A stretch of 64,000 nucleotides of DNA from a virus. Shown here in pieces: positions 42,966 to 53,543 of this stretch; position 1 is the stretch's first letter, and the number at the start of each line of letters is the position of its first letter. The stretch covers positions 1 through 64,000 of the IMG/VR virus record IMGVR_UViG_3300017957_000012; one strand, given 5' to 3'. Below the pieces are notes generated by a model. The model did no database searches and was not told where the DNA came from. It was given only the letters and a program-made list of their open reading frames with translations. The position numbers and the translations under genes are program-made.

Positions 42966-45900
42966 TTAAATGCTAGCTCTACTATTAGAAGCTCGTCTTG
43001 CAAGTTTTCTTACTGATGAAGTAAATGGTCGACCCTCGATTCTTCCTGTTCTACCATTAATTCTCAAACCTCGTGCAAAGTATTGGTTATTCAATTCATC
43101 GGCACCAGACCATCTTACCCTACCACCGTCTTCACTGAGTACCGAGGCCAACGCTGAAATTGGAAGACCAAGGTTTCTAAAGTTAAGTGGCAATGCGTTT
43201 CTGTTAACACCTGCCGATGCACCATTAAACTGGTGAGCAATCGATTCAACAAGAGATCCGAACACAAGCGTTTCAGGTCTCATTACGTTGTCAATCAATC
43301 CCCAGTTAATCAGGGCTTTGACCATATCTCTATGATCATTATCTGGTGCAAGAGTAACGAGATAATCTCTCATCTTCGCCCAAGCTTGTACAAACGAGTT
43401 CAACAAATCAACATTGTTTGGACCATCGTTTATCCATGTTGCACCATTCCAATAATATACATCCCCTGCGTAGTTACCTCTTACGTCTCCGGTAAATACT
43501 CCTGAAGTGTTGGCCATCGCATTATTTATGTCAGTAGCAACAATATATGCGTGGTTCTTCTTCACTGCAAGATCACCTGTTCTACTTTGAATCTCAGCCA
43601 ATGCAGTCGTGTTATTTGAAACACTACCCATGTACTTCAGTCCAGTTGTTGTAGGATTAAAGACTGGGAATACATGCTGTCCATCAAAGTCAAAGAGCGC
43701 GGCAGTATAAGCTCGAGTTCTTTGTCTGTCCCCGTTATTCTGGTAATTATCACTAAGTGGTGGACCAGCCGGGTTAACGGTGCTAAAGTCTTGTCTAATT
43801 GCCTTCAGTAAGTTGAGACCATCTCTTCTCGTTAGATTAATGTCGATGTACTGATAAGTAGCATTGACAAATCTCACTGTATCAAAGGCGAGATCAATCT
43901 TATTGAACTCAAGTATAGAACTTACGTCTTTAACAACATCAGGTATCCAAGTATAATCAGGTTCCTCTATCGCAGGTAAGTATGTTGTATCATTATTTAT
44001 CTGAGTAAGATAGAAGATATTTGCCAAATCTTCAACTTTATTTGCTTCGACTTCTGTACCCGTGCCACTCTTCACCATTTGGCCAGGATATCTGCCAAGA
44101 ACGATGTCTTTACAAATGCGACCAAGATGCTGATAAGATCTTGCAGTAGGAACACGCTGATCTTCAGGAATGCGATAGATTTCGTTCCAGAAGTAGAAGT
44201 CTGCGTTCCATCTTGATGCTGTATTACCACCATAGTTAAGGTCATAACTAAATGCATCAAGGAGATAACCCGTATCTCTGCGACACTTATCTTTGTTGTA
44301 ATCGAGTACATCAAACTCTCTATGCAAGAAGTGAATAAGATCTTGAGCTAATTCTTGCTTATTATCTTCGATCATCTCGGCTGTAGCAATAAGATCTGCT
44401 GCTATCCAAGATGTATCCGGCTCTTCAAGGACTGGTAGGCCATTTAGAGAATCATTTCTAATTACACTTTCAATAATTCCAGTTAAGCTTTGAGCCGAAG
44501 CACCTTCGGTTGCCGTAGCAGCAGTTCCAGCAATAACTTGTCTTGTGTCTGTATAACTTGTGTTAGCTGCTGCTACATCAATTTGCTGTACGACATCGCT
44601 CATTCGAGCGCCAAGGAAATTGTAAATGTCTGCTGTTTGTGTTCTCGTGTCAGCAGGAAGTACGCTAATTCCATTTTCGAAGTAAATGCCGGCTGCTATG
44701 CGAGTAGCATAGTTACCACCGTATTGTACGTCGTGTGAAACGGCATCGATAAGGTAACCAACGTCTCTTCTGCACTTACCTCTTGGGAAGCTCAATCCAT
44801 TATAGGTTGTAGAGATGAAGCTAATTACTTGATCTGCTAAGTTTTCTGAAGCATTTTCAATCAAGTTAATAGAGTCTTTATAAACGTCTAGTATCCAATC
44901 AGTCTCTGGCATTACCATCGCAGGAATTGAAGTAGTTTCAGGTGTCGCATCATCTACTGCATTAGCGACAATCTTAACGAGATCTTCTACTCTCATACCA
45001 GTCATTGGGTTAGCAGCCACTTCAGCAAAGTCTTGAGTGCGTGTATTACCAACTGTTGGAGTAACAACCATTTCTCGAGTAATGTGATTCATTACTTTAC
45101 CCAAATGCAAGAATGCTTTGTTTGCTGGCTGTCTTTGATTGAGAGGTAGACCAACGTTTACACCGTTTTGGAAGTAATTATAAGCTGCATTAACTGTAGC
45201 TGCATTACCGCCATACTGAATGTCGTGCATTACAGCATCGACGATATAACCAGTATCTCTTCTACACTTAGTCTCGTCATAAGAAAGTGTATTGAAGTAT
45301 GTAGAGAGATGACCGAGTACACCATTTTGAATAGTTGGTTTCGTTGTTTCGAGTGCAGTATATGCACCTTGGAAAGCAGTCCCGTAAGAAGAAACAGTAG
45401 GCTCTTCAATTACTGGCAATCCATCGATACCATTTTCACCAATTGCTTCTGCAACAATAAGCATCAGTTGCTCTACGACTGCAGAGATACTGTTGCCGGC
45501 TGAAGCAGCCGAAGTATCTTGAGATTCTCCGTTTCCTGATGTTGGACTAACGGGATCGCCATTAGCAATCAATTCTGCTACTGAAGCAAGATGAGTAAAT
45601 GCTGCTGCTGTTGGCTCTCGCTGATTTTCTGGAAGTACGCTGAGTGCATTCTCGAAGTAAAGAATCGCGTTGTTTCTTGATGCAGTGTTACCACCATGCT
45701 GAGCGTCAAATGATACTGAATCAACAAGATAACCTACGTCTCTCTCGCACTTAGCTACATCATAGCTCAGTGAAGGTCTGTTGAGAGCAATCCATGCAGT
45801 CATTTCTTTTTGCAAGAATACTTTGTTATTCTGAAGCTGTGCTCGAGCATTGATTCTTTGAGCACTCACTGCATCAGTACCGAATGACATAGTATTGGCG

Positions 45901-48900
45901 TTTGCGTAATCTTCTGTGCCACCCATGATATTAATGATAGTATCAAAGGCCGCATTAACTCTTTGGTTTGCAGCGTCGTCTGTTACAGCGTTAGAAGCTT
46001 GTAACTTAGCATACTCGACTGCAGAGATTGTTTCTGTTAATTGCTCATTAATAACTGCATCGGCACCTACCGTTCCAATTCGATATGCTCGACCATTGAA
46101 GTTTGCGTTGAAATTAGATCCAGTTAATACATCTCTCTTTACAGCATCAACGAGCAATCCAACATCTCGCTTACACTTATCTCCGTCGAAAGTATAGAAT
46201 TCGTCATTAAGATAAGCAACGACTTCGTCGACAATAAACTCTTTATTGCGCTGGATTTGCTTACGTGCCACTGTTCTATTTGGATCTGCGACTGGCTTGA
46301 CCTCTGTTGTAGTCAAGTTATCGAGATCATTATCATCAACAACACCTGAGATGACATTGAACAAATCTCTTACCGCGGCAGCTGTTGTAGAATCAGCGGC
46401 TGTATTATCAAAGTTTTGATATGGACCAGTGCTAATTGAATCAGCGTCTGCAGAAACAAATGTATGCACAGCCTGACCTGAACCACCATCTCCAACATTC
46501 ATTGTAATTTCAGTAGCCGTTACTGCTGTAATTGTAACCGCCTGATCATAGTAAGGATGGTGTGCCTGGGGTGATGTATGGTTTGTAGGACCGCTACCCA
46601 TATCACACTGGAACGTAAATCCATTAGGCTTGAGCCAAACTTTACCACCAACTTGGAATGAGTGTGCACCAATCGTAGCAGTAAACACTCCAGTCGCTGG
46701 ATCGTATGTTGCATTAGTTGGACTATATGTTGTATACGTAGTTGCGTATGGAGTTTCTTGTACAACACTTTGGGCGACTGTAGCTAAGTGCTCAAACGCT
46801 CTCTTAGTTGGTACACGTTGCTCGATTGGTAAGATATTAGTTGCTTCTCTTAAACCAGAGACCGCGGCCAAATCGTCAAGTACTGAGAATTGACCTGTAA
46901 CTGGTACACTGAGAACATTGCGTGTTCTCAATTCTTCGTAAGAAGAAGCTAATCTTTCGTCGACAGTGAAGTAGTACTTGGCTGCTTCAATTGTCGAAGC
47001 GTTGCCACCATACTCAATATCCTTAGAAACCGCATCAGTAATGAGACCAACATCCCTGAAGCACTTGTCTTTATTATATGGAAGACCATTATGGAATTCT
47101 CTCAAGTACTTAATTACACCACCCTGCAGTGATTCTGTGATGCCGTCGATCTTATTAGAAGCGTCGAGTGTTGCAGCCGTAGTGTATCCTGGCTCAATAT
47201 ATGTTGGCAACCAATCAAGAGTATCTTCTCGAATAACTTTAGAAACAACTTCGATAAGGTCGTGTGTTCTAATCGAGTTAATATCTCCAGCGTCTGGGTT
47301 TGTCGTATCTTGTGCTTCTGCGTTACCAGTCGTTGGTGTAACTGCTTGTGCTCTTACGATAAGAGCTACTACATTAGCAAGGTGCTCCCAAGCTTCTGCA
47401 GTTTTAATTTTTTGATCTGCAGGTAATACGCTAACACCTTCATTAAAGTAAAGTCTTGCGAAGTTAACTACACCAGCATTTGATCTATGTGCAATATCCC
47501 AAGAAAGTGCATCAATTAAATAGCCCGTATCTCTGCGGCACTTAGCAGCGTCATATGAAAGATTCGGGAAGTTTTGTGTAATGTAAGCAATAACTTCTTC
47601 TTGTAAGAATGTCTTGTTAGCTTGCAAGTGAAGTTGAGCGTTACCAGCATCTGCACCAGCAGTTGCTGTCCCGTAATTAATTGCGTTAGCTGCACCGGTT
47701 CCATTCGTGAGAATATCAATAATTTCGTTAAACGATGCATTAGAAGCTGCAAGCTCAGTGCCATCGAGTCGATTAGCTACTTCATCTCTGATGTATCCAA
47801 TCGCTGCAGCAGTTTGAGTCAATTGATCAGAGATAACATAGTTGCCACTAGCTGTGCCGGCTCGATAAGCGAGGCCAGAGTAAATGGCGTTATAATTCGA
47901 TCCTGTTGCAACGTCTCTTCTGACAGCTTCAAGAATAAATCCTGTATCTCTTGAACACTTATCACCATCGAATACGAAGTATTGGCTATCGAGATAGTGC
48001 ATAACTTCTTCTTGCAAGAACGTTCTATTTGCTTGCAATTGCTCTCGAGCCCGTTGGCCGTGTGAGTTATATGTTGTTTTCGCTACGGCCTGGTTAATGC
48101 ATCTTACAAATGTGTGTGCACCACCGCCGCCGATACCAGAGTTAACTGTAATGTCGTCGCCGGCAACGTTAGTTACTTCCATTGGTGCATTAAAGTTTGC
48201 ATCACCTCTTCTTGGATATGAGTGCTCTGTAGCATTACCATCCTGAGCGCATGTAAACGTAAAGCTATAAGGTGCAAATTCAATCCAATCTCCAACAACA
48301 ATGTCGTGATTTGGAATTGTAATTACACTTACACCGTTAACTGGATTATAAGTTGCAGTCGATGGAGTGTAGTACTTCAGAATGCGTGATGGGTCTGTCC
48401 AAATAGTCGGATCAGATTCAATTGCACCTACATCGGCACTTACAAATGTATGAGCACCACCAGTCGACGCACCAACATTCATCGTAATTGAAGTTGAAGT
48501 AACGGCAGTAATCCGTACTGGTGCGTTATAGAATGGGTGGTGACTTTCTGGAACAGCGTGATTCGTTGAGTTTCCATCGAGAGTACATGAGAATACAATA
48601 CTCTCAGGTTTGAATTGAACGTAATCACCTTCGGCCAAGTTATGTCGACCGATCGTAGCTTCAAATACTCCAGTTGCAGGATCGTATGTTGCTGTACTTG
48701 GAGTGTAAGAACTAATGTAAGTACCAGATTTCACACTGTCCGGATTTGCGCTTACAAATGTATGTGCAGTACCATTCTCGTATCCACCCACATTAACTGT
48801 AATCGTAGTTGATGTAGTGGAGTTAATTGTAATTGGCGTTCTATATGCAGGATGCTGTCTTTCACCTTCGATGGCATCTGCAAGAGCCGATACAAACGTA

Positions 48901-51900
48901 TGAGTTCCGCCGCCATTTATTGCAGCACCTACATTACAAGTAATAGTTGTCGATGTGACCGCAGTCAGTGCAACTGGTTTCTTGTAGAAAGGATGATGTG
49001 ATTCAGGAGTCGGATGATTTGTTGCATTGCCGTCCATGTCACAAGTAAATACAATTGACTCAGGAGCAATCTTAATATGATCACCAACTTGTAAATTGTG
49101 CGTTCCTATCGTTGCAGTAAATACTCCAGTTGTAGGATCGTAAGTAGCATTAGTCGGCGTGTACTTCGTCTTAGTAGTCGTTGGATATGAATGCTGTGTA
49201 GTGTTTCCATCCAAAGCACACGTAAATGTAATACTCTCATCTGCTAAGACGACAGTATCACCTTCTTGTAAATCGTGGGCGCCAAGAGTAAGCACCATTA
49301 CACCAGTCGTTGGATCGTATGTCGCGCCGGTTGGTGTGTAAGATTTCTGATTATTATTAAGGATGTCTACAATCTGATCAAATCCTTCGTCTGACCTATC
49401 GATTGCACCTTGATCTGAAATCGTACCACTTGAAAGACCCTTGAGATGATTAATAGCACCGACCGTTTCTACAAGCTGGTCCATTACGACTGTTTCTGCG
49501 CCTTGTGTTCCAGCGCGATAAGCGATACCAGTTTGCTTTGAATTGAAGTTAGTACCAGTAATAATATCTCTTTGAATTGCTGGCAAAATGTATTGGAGCA
49601 TGTCACGCTCACACTTTGCCGAATCGTATAAGAAATAGTTATCGTCAATATATCCCATTACGTTATCTTGCAAGAAATTTCTATTCAATTGCAATTGCTT
49701 TCTTGCATTACGACGATCGGCTGAGATTCCTGCATCATCGCTAAACGCAATTGGCGAGCCGAGAGTGATAACAGAATCATCTTCTGCTTCTATAAATGTA
49801 TGTGCAGAAGTATCAAACGACTTACCAACGTTAACCGTAATCTTAGTTTCGTTTGCACCAATTACTTCGATTGGTGAGTTAGCGGCAGGGTCAGTAGCTC
49901 TTGGATAACCTGTTCTCGATACGTTATTATCTCTGTCGCAACTAAATACGAGGCCACCGGTTTTGAGTAATACTTTTTGCCCAATGCCCAGACCGTGACC
50001 TGAAGTAATAGCATTCTTTACGGCAGATACAAATGTATGTACCTGTTGGCCGTTTGGTCCACCGCCGCCCACGTTCATTGTAATAGTGTTTGAAGTTACA
50101 CTAATAATTGGACATGGCTTGTTGTAATATGGATGATGGGCTTCAGGAACTGCGTGGTTCTGAACACCGCTACCAGCATTACAATTAAATGTCATGCCTT
50201 CTGGTTTCAACCAAACATGATCATCTGTAGTTAATTGGTGTGGTCCAATCGTTGCTACCAAAATGCCAGTAGCAGGATCGTAAGTTGCAGCAGAAGGTGT
50301 AAAGCCTTCACTCTCTGCAATTGTTATAACGCTGTATCCAGTTTCTGGATCATATGTGGCGTTAGTTGGAGTGAACGAAACGCCTCTGTTGTCGAGTGCA
50401 GCAATGACTTCGTCAAATGCAGCGTCGACTCTCGATGTACCAATATAAGAGTTGGCATCAATTAATTCGTTTGTTTGCTCTTTGAGTCTACGATAAGCTG
50501 CAATTGTTTCGTTGCGTTGTTGACCAACAACCTTTTCGGCCGACTTCATATAATAAGCACCACCAGCTCTCACCGCATTATAATTGGTGTCGAGCAGCAT
50601 GTCGTACTTAGCGGCCGGAAGAATATAATCAGTTGTATCACGCTTACACTTAACGCTATCGTAAGCAAAGAATTGATCGTTGTTATCAATCCAATCGAGA
50701 AGTTCGTCTTGGATAAACGATCTATTATCTTGAATGATTTCGCGAGCCGATGTTCTCTTAGAATTTCTGGTGTCAGCGAATATGATTGGGTTCATATTCT
50801 CTTCACCGTATTCTACAACATTATAGAGCTCATTCCAAGAGGTGTTGGCCCGCTCAAAAATTTCTGTATTAGCACCATCGAAAATATCGTTGATTCGATC
50901 TTGTAAATATCTGTTGGCACCAAGAGTTGCATCGAGCTGTTCGCCTACAACCTTACTTGAGATTGGTGAACGATAAGTGATACCCGCCAATCGACCCCAG
51001 TAGTTGGTGTCAAGTGTCATGTCATAAGCAAGACCGTCGATAATAATCTTAGAATCTCGCTCACACTTCTGAGCATCATATCCTGTATAACCCAACCCGC
51101 CCGATGAAGTATTGGCAGTCAGATAATCGACCATATCTTCAATGATAAGATCTTCGTTCTGAGTAATGACGTCTGCGAAATCAGTATTACCAATAATCGT
51201 ACTACCTGATGGTACATCCTTAGGTGCAAAGATTCTCGTAGAACCCTTTGCTCTCATTGAAATATCACCGAACTGAGTACCCGAGTTGTTCAAGGTCATT
51301 TGTCCGCCATTCAATGCATAGAATGCAACACGTACGAAGATGGATAGAGAACCAATACCGTTAACACCAGCACCGTCTCTTGCTACATAGCCCATACCAT
51401 TTTGAGAACGAGGTGTGAAACCAAAGCAGAGTACGTATGTGTAGAGAGAATCCGGATCAAGGACTCTTCGATCCGCAAGCATACAACCACCGCCACGCCC
51501 AACAAGTGGGTTGGGGAAGTCATCAATACCAATAGACTCAACAACACCTTGGCCACCCGACTCAGACTTGACTAAGTCACCAACAGCAAAACCTTTGTTA
51601 TTTTTAAGGTTACGCACTCGGATCTTGCGATAAGTTGACTGATCTTTAGTGAGGCCGGCCGCATCATCGTCGTCATCATCCCAAGAAATAAATCCTGTTG
51701 CACCACTTGAGAAAGTAACCTTATCGTCTTTTCTAAATGTACCTGCCGTAATTGGTGCAGTCAGAATAAATTCTCTACCCAAGTCGAGTACATTACCTTT
51801 CGTATTGAAAGGCTGGAGTGGTGGTTCTACATCTTCACGGAGGAAGTTAGAAAGCTGGGAGCTGTCACGAATATATGGTGAACGGAGTAGCTTAGCACCT

Positions 51901-53468
51901 GGTCTATAAGCACAAGCAAAGCCACCTTCTGGGAAGTCGAAGTTATCGATCTTCCAGTTTTGATATGCAAAACCTTGTACATAACAACCCGAACCGACAA
52001 GGACTGCGTTATTATTTTCATAGCCGGGTAGTGCTTCGATCACCGTAGCATACTGACCCGCAGTAGCTGTCATTGCACAATCATCTGGAAGTGCAATATT
52101 ACCCTTAGTGTAATAAGTGCCCGGGCCTACCGTGATATGAATGGCGTTATTAATTGCGTTACGATCGTAAGAACCGCCGGCTTTTTCTAATGCGAGCTCA
52201 GAAGCACGCTCAAGCGTTCTGATTGGCTCAAGCAACGAGCCAGGATTCTCATCATTACCTTTCGCAGCATCAACATAAATCTTAAGGTCAGACTCTGTAG
52301 TCTTTGAAATCTCACTAAAGAACTGTGCATATGTAATCTTTTCGACTTCACCTGTCTTCTCGTTCTTAAGGGCAAACCAGCTGTTTTCATCAATGTGAGG
52401 CTCGAATTCTCGATCGATTTCCATGTCGAAATCGACGAGTTTAGATTGATCAATAACACCATTTTTAAATGTAGTGTTTTCAATTACACCATTGTCGAAT
52501 GTAGAATTCTTTTGTGATAAACCATCAGCTGTTGAGCTGGTGATTGACATATTCGTTGCTACGACACCATCCATCGTGCCTGCAAAAGAAGAATCAACAA
52601 TCGTTGAATTTTGAATAATACTTTGGTCGACAGTAGTGTTGGTAAAGATATTATTATTACCAGTACCATCTGAGAAATCTGAATCAAGAATATCAGATTG
52701 AGTAATAGTAACGTTATTTGCTGTTGAGTTTTCAATCGTCCCATCAGCAAACGATGAAGTAGTAATAGTAAGATCGTCACCCGTCGAAGATGTAATAGCT
52801 CCGTTAGTGAATTCACTCTGATCGATTGTAGAGTTTGTGATTGCACCGGTGTCGAATGTAGAATTCGTAATGGTGACATTGTCAGCAGTCGAATCTGTAA
52901 TTTCACCATTGGCAAAAGTAGAATTTGTTAAACGTACGTTTGTACCATCTACATCGGCCATTGTGCCGGAAGCAAAAGATGAATTAGTAATCGTTACGTT
53001 ATTGGCAGTAGAATCACCAATGGCACTATCGTCGATAGTTGAGTTAATAAGACGTACGTTGTCGCCGTCTACATTTTCCATTGATCCGTCGTTAAACGTA
53101 GAATCAACAATGGCCGTATCTCTAATATCGCCATCTCGGAAAAGAGAATTATCAATGTCGAGATTTGTGCCGGTTGAATTTCTGAGCGTGCCGTTATTAA
53201 AATCAGTTCGGACAATATTAGAATCTTCCATGTCTGAATTATCGATTTTAACATTATCGATATTCAAATCATGGATAAAGGCGCCCGATATATCACCACC
53301 AGTGATAGTGATTCTATTGAAAATTTCGTACATGAGAGCTTGAACAAGCTCTTTTCTCGTGATGTTCTTAGTACCGTCATCACCTTGTACTAGGTTTACG
53401 ATAACGAATAAATCTTCGGTCCTAGTATTAGCGCCGGTTATCGACCCGAGTTCTGAAATCTTAGACAT
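42966..53468 (-). CDS. Giant multi-repeat virion structural protein
   Basis: 3500 residues. The start MSKISELGSITGANTRTEDL with 'NITRKELVQAL' is a common virion attachment segment. Residues 55-340 are a pentapeptide-like beta-helix ('ENVDGDNVRLINSTIDDSAI'). Near 389-750 is a right-handed beta-helix with 'IYVDAAKGNDENPGSLLEPI' and 'HITVGPGTYYTKGNIALPDD', as in tail spikes. Then come eleven modules marked 'KCRRDTGYLIDAVSxDI' (plus one degenerate copy without the Cys) and seven modules marked 'YTPTNATYDPTTGVFTATIG' with 'SHHPFYKKPV'. These modules are typical of large structural proteins of marine T4-like phages. The C-terminus has 'FVQAWAKMRDYLVTLAPDND' and 'ISALASVLSEDGGRVRWSGA'. It is probably a baseplate-attached spike or fibre. 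No active site can be named. Confidence 0.85.
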   Translation of the reverse strand: MSKISELGSITGANTRTEDLFVIVNLVQGDDGTKNITRKELVQALMYEIFNRITITGGDISGAFIHDLNIDNVKIDNSDMEDSNIVRTDFNNGTLRNSTGTNLDIDNSLFRDGDIRDTAIVDSTFNDGSMENVDGDNVRLINSTIDDSAIGDSTANNVTITNSSFASGTMADVDGTNVRLTNSTFANGEITDSTADNVTITNSTFDTGAITNSTIDQSEFTNGAITSSTGDDLTITTSSFADGTIENSTANNVTITQSDILDSDFSDGTGNNNIFTNTTVDQSIIQNSTIVDSSFAGTMDGVVATNMSITSSTADGLSQKNSTFDNGVIENTTFKNGVIDQSKLVDFDMEIDREFEPHIDENSWFALKNEKTGEVEKITYAQFFSEISKTTESDLKIYVDAAKGNDENPGSLLEPIRTLERASELALEKAGGSYDRNAINNAIHITVGPGTYYTKGNIALPDDCAMTATAGQYATVIEALPGYENNNAVLVGSGCYVQGFAYQNWKIDNFDFPEGGFACAYRPGAKLLRSPYIRDSSQLSNFLREDVEPPLQPFNTKGNVLDLGREFILTAPITAGTFRKDDKVTFSSGATGFISWDDDDDDAAGLTKDQSTYRKIRVRNLKNNKGFAVGDLVKSESGGQGVVESIGIDDFPNPLVGRGGGCMLADRRVLDPDSLYTYVLCFGFTPRSQNGMGYVARDGAGVNGIGSLSIFVRVAFYALNGGQMTLNNSGTQFGDISMRAKGSTRIFAPKDVPSGSTIIGNTDFADVITQNEDLIIEDMVDYLTANTSSGGLGYTGYDAQKCERDSKIIIDGLAYDMTLDTNYWGRLAGITYRSPISSKVVGEQLDATLGANRYLQDRINDIFDGANTEIFERANTSWNELYNVVEYGEENMNPIIFADTRNSKRTSAREIIQDNRSFIQDELLDWIDNNDQFFAYDSVKCKRDTTDYILPAAKYDMLLDTNYNAVRAGGAYYMKSAEKVVGQQRNETIAAYRRLKEQTNELIDANSYIGTSRVDAAFDEVIAALDNRGVSFTPTNATYDPETGYSVITIAESEGFTPSAATYDPATGILVATIGPHQLTTDDHVWLKPEGMTFNCNAGSGVQNHAVPEAHHPYYNKPCPIISVTSNTITMNVGGGGPNGQQVHTFVSAVKNAITSGHGLGIGQKVLLKTGGLVFSCDRDNNVSRTGYPRATDPAANSPIEVIGANETKITVNVGKSFDTSAHTFIEAEDDSVITLGSPIAFSDDAGISADRRNARKQLQLNRNFLQDNVMGYIDDNYFLYDSAKCERDMLQYILPAIQRDIITGTNFNSKQTGIAYRAGTQGAETVVMDQLVETVGAINHLKGLSSGTISDQGAIDRSDEGFDQIVDILNNNQKSYTPTGATYDPTTGVMVLTLGAHDLQEGDTVVLADESITFTCALDGNTTQHSYPTTTKTKYTPTNATYDPTTGVFTATIGTHNLQVGDHIKIAPESIVFTCDMDGNATNHPTPESHHPFYKKPVALTAVTSTTITCNVGAAINGGGTHTFVSALADAIEGERQHPAYRTPITINSTTSTTITVNVGGYENGTAHTFVSANPDSVKSGTYISSYTPSTATYDPATGVFEATIGRHNLAEGDYVQFKPESIVFSCTLDGNSTNHAVPESHHPFYNAPVRITAVTSTSITMNVGASTGGAHTFVSADVGAIESDPTIWTDPSRILKYYTPSTATYNPVNGVSVITIPNHDIVVGDWIEFAPYSFTFTCAQDGNATEHSYPRRGDANFNAPMEVTNVAGDDITVNSGIGGGGAHTFVRCINQAVAKTTYNSHGQRAREQLQANRTFLQEEVMHYLDSQYFVFDGDKCSRDTGFILEAVRRDVATGSNYNAIYSGLAYRAGTASGNYVISDQLTQTAAAIGYIRDEVANRLDGTELAASNASFNEIIDILTNGTGAANAINYGTATAGADAGNAQLHLQANKTFLQEEVIAYITQNFPNLSYDAAKCRRDTGYLIDALSWDIAHRSNAGVVNFARLYFNEGVSVLPADQKIKTAEAWEHLANVVALIVRAQAVTPTTGNAEAQDTTNPDAGDINSIRTHDLIEVVSKVIREDTLDWLPTYIEPGYTTAATLDASNKIDGITESLQGGVIKYLREFHNGLPYNKDKCFRDVGLITDAVSKDIEYGGNASTIEAAKYYFTVDERLASSYEELRTRNVLSVPVTGQFSVLDDLAAVSGLREATNILPIEQRVPTKRAFEHLATVAQSVVQETPYATTYTTYSPTNATYDPATGVFTATIGAHSFQVGGKVWLKPNGFTFQCDMGSGPTNHTSPQAHHPYYDQAVTITAVTATEITMNVGDGGSGQAVHTFVSADADSISTGPYQNFDNTAADSTTAAAVRDLFNVISGVVDDNDLDNLTTTEVKPVADPNRTVARKQIQRNKEFIVDEVVAYLNDEFYTFDGDKCKRDVGLLVDAVKRDVLTGSNFNANFNGRAYRIGTVGADAVINEQLTETISAVEYAKLQASNAVTDDAANQRVNAAFDTIINIMGGTEDYANANTMSFGTDAVSAQRINARAQLQNNKVFLQKEMTAWIALNRPSLSYDVAKCERDVGYLVDSVSFDAQHGGNTASRNNAILYFENALSVLPENQREPTAAAFTHLASVAELIANGDPVSPTSGNGESQDTSAASAGNSISAVVEQLMLIVAEAIGENGIDGLPVIEEPTVSSYGTAFQGAYTALETTKPTIQNGVLGHLSTYFNTLSYDETKCRRDTGYIVDAVMHDIQYGGNAATVNAAYNYFQNGVNVGLPLNQRQPANKAFLHLGKVMNHITREMVVTPTVGNTRTQDFAEVAANPMTGMRVEDLVKIVANAVDDATPETTSIPAMVMPETDWILDVYKDSINLIENASENLADQVISFISTTYNGLSFPRGKCRRDVGYLIDAVSHDVQYGGNYATRIAAGIYFENGISVLPADTRTQTADIYNFLGARMSDVVQQIDVAAANTSYTDTRQVIAGTAATATEGASAQSLTGIIESVIRNDSLNGLPVLEEPDTSWIAADLIATAEMIEDNKQELAQDLIHFLHREFDVLDYNKDKCRRDTGYLLDAFSYDLNYGGNTASRWNADFYFWNEIYRIPEDQRVPTARSYQHLGRICKDIVLGRYPGQMVKSGTGTEVEANKVEDLANIFYLTQINNDTTYLPAIEEPDYTWIPDVVKDVSSILEFNKIDLAFDTVRFVNATYQYIDINLTRRDGLNLLKAIRQDFSTVNPAGPPLSDNYQNNGDRQRTRAYTAALFDFDGQHVFPVFNPTTTGLKYMGSVSNNTTALAEIQSRTGDLAVKKNHAYIVATDINNAMANTSGVFTGDVRGNYAGDVYYWNGATWINDGPNNVDLLNSFVQAWAKMRDYLVTLAPDNDHRDMVKALINWGLIDNVMRPETLVFGSLVESIAHQFNGASAGVNRNALPLNFRNLGLPISALASVLSEDGGRVRWSGADELNNQYFARGLRINGRTGRIEGRPFTSSVRKLARRASNSRASI
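43800..51100 (-). repeat. KCRRD and TPTNATYDP modules of giant protein
   Basis: Eleven copies of 'KCxRD' helical modules plus one degenerate copy run through most of this span. Seven copies of 'TPTNATYDPTTG' beta modules lie between about 46440 and 50390. Copies are similar in DNA and could recombine. Limits are approximate. Confidence 0.78.
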
Positions 53469-53491
53469 TTAGTCCTTACCCTTTTTCTTTA

Positions 53492-53499
53492 TATTTATT
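53492..53499 (-). promoter_or_regulatory. Late promoter-like box AATAAATA
   Basis: Minus-strand box with one mismatch, 23 bases before the start of the giant protein. A second near match, GATAAATA, lies at 53519-53526, so the pair may act in tandem. The 75-base gap between genes holds nothing else I recognise. Confidence 0.5.
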
Positions 53500-53543
53500 A
53501 AGACGGACACATAAGGTATATTTATCTTGTCAAACCCGCATCA

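Noticed and set aside
52837-53343. A 168-codon plus-strand frame
   Set aside because: Opposite the pentapeptide-like repeats of the giant protein; its repeating Val/Ser/Ile composition is a shadow of those repeats.
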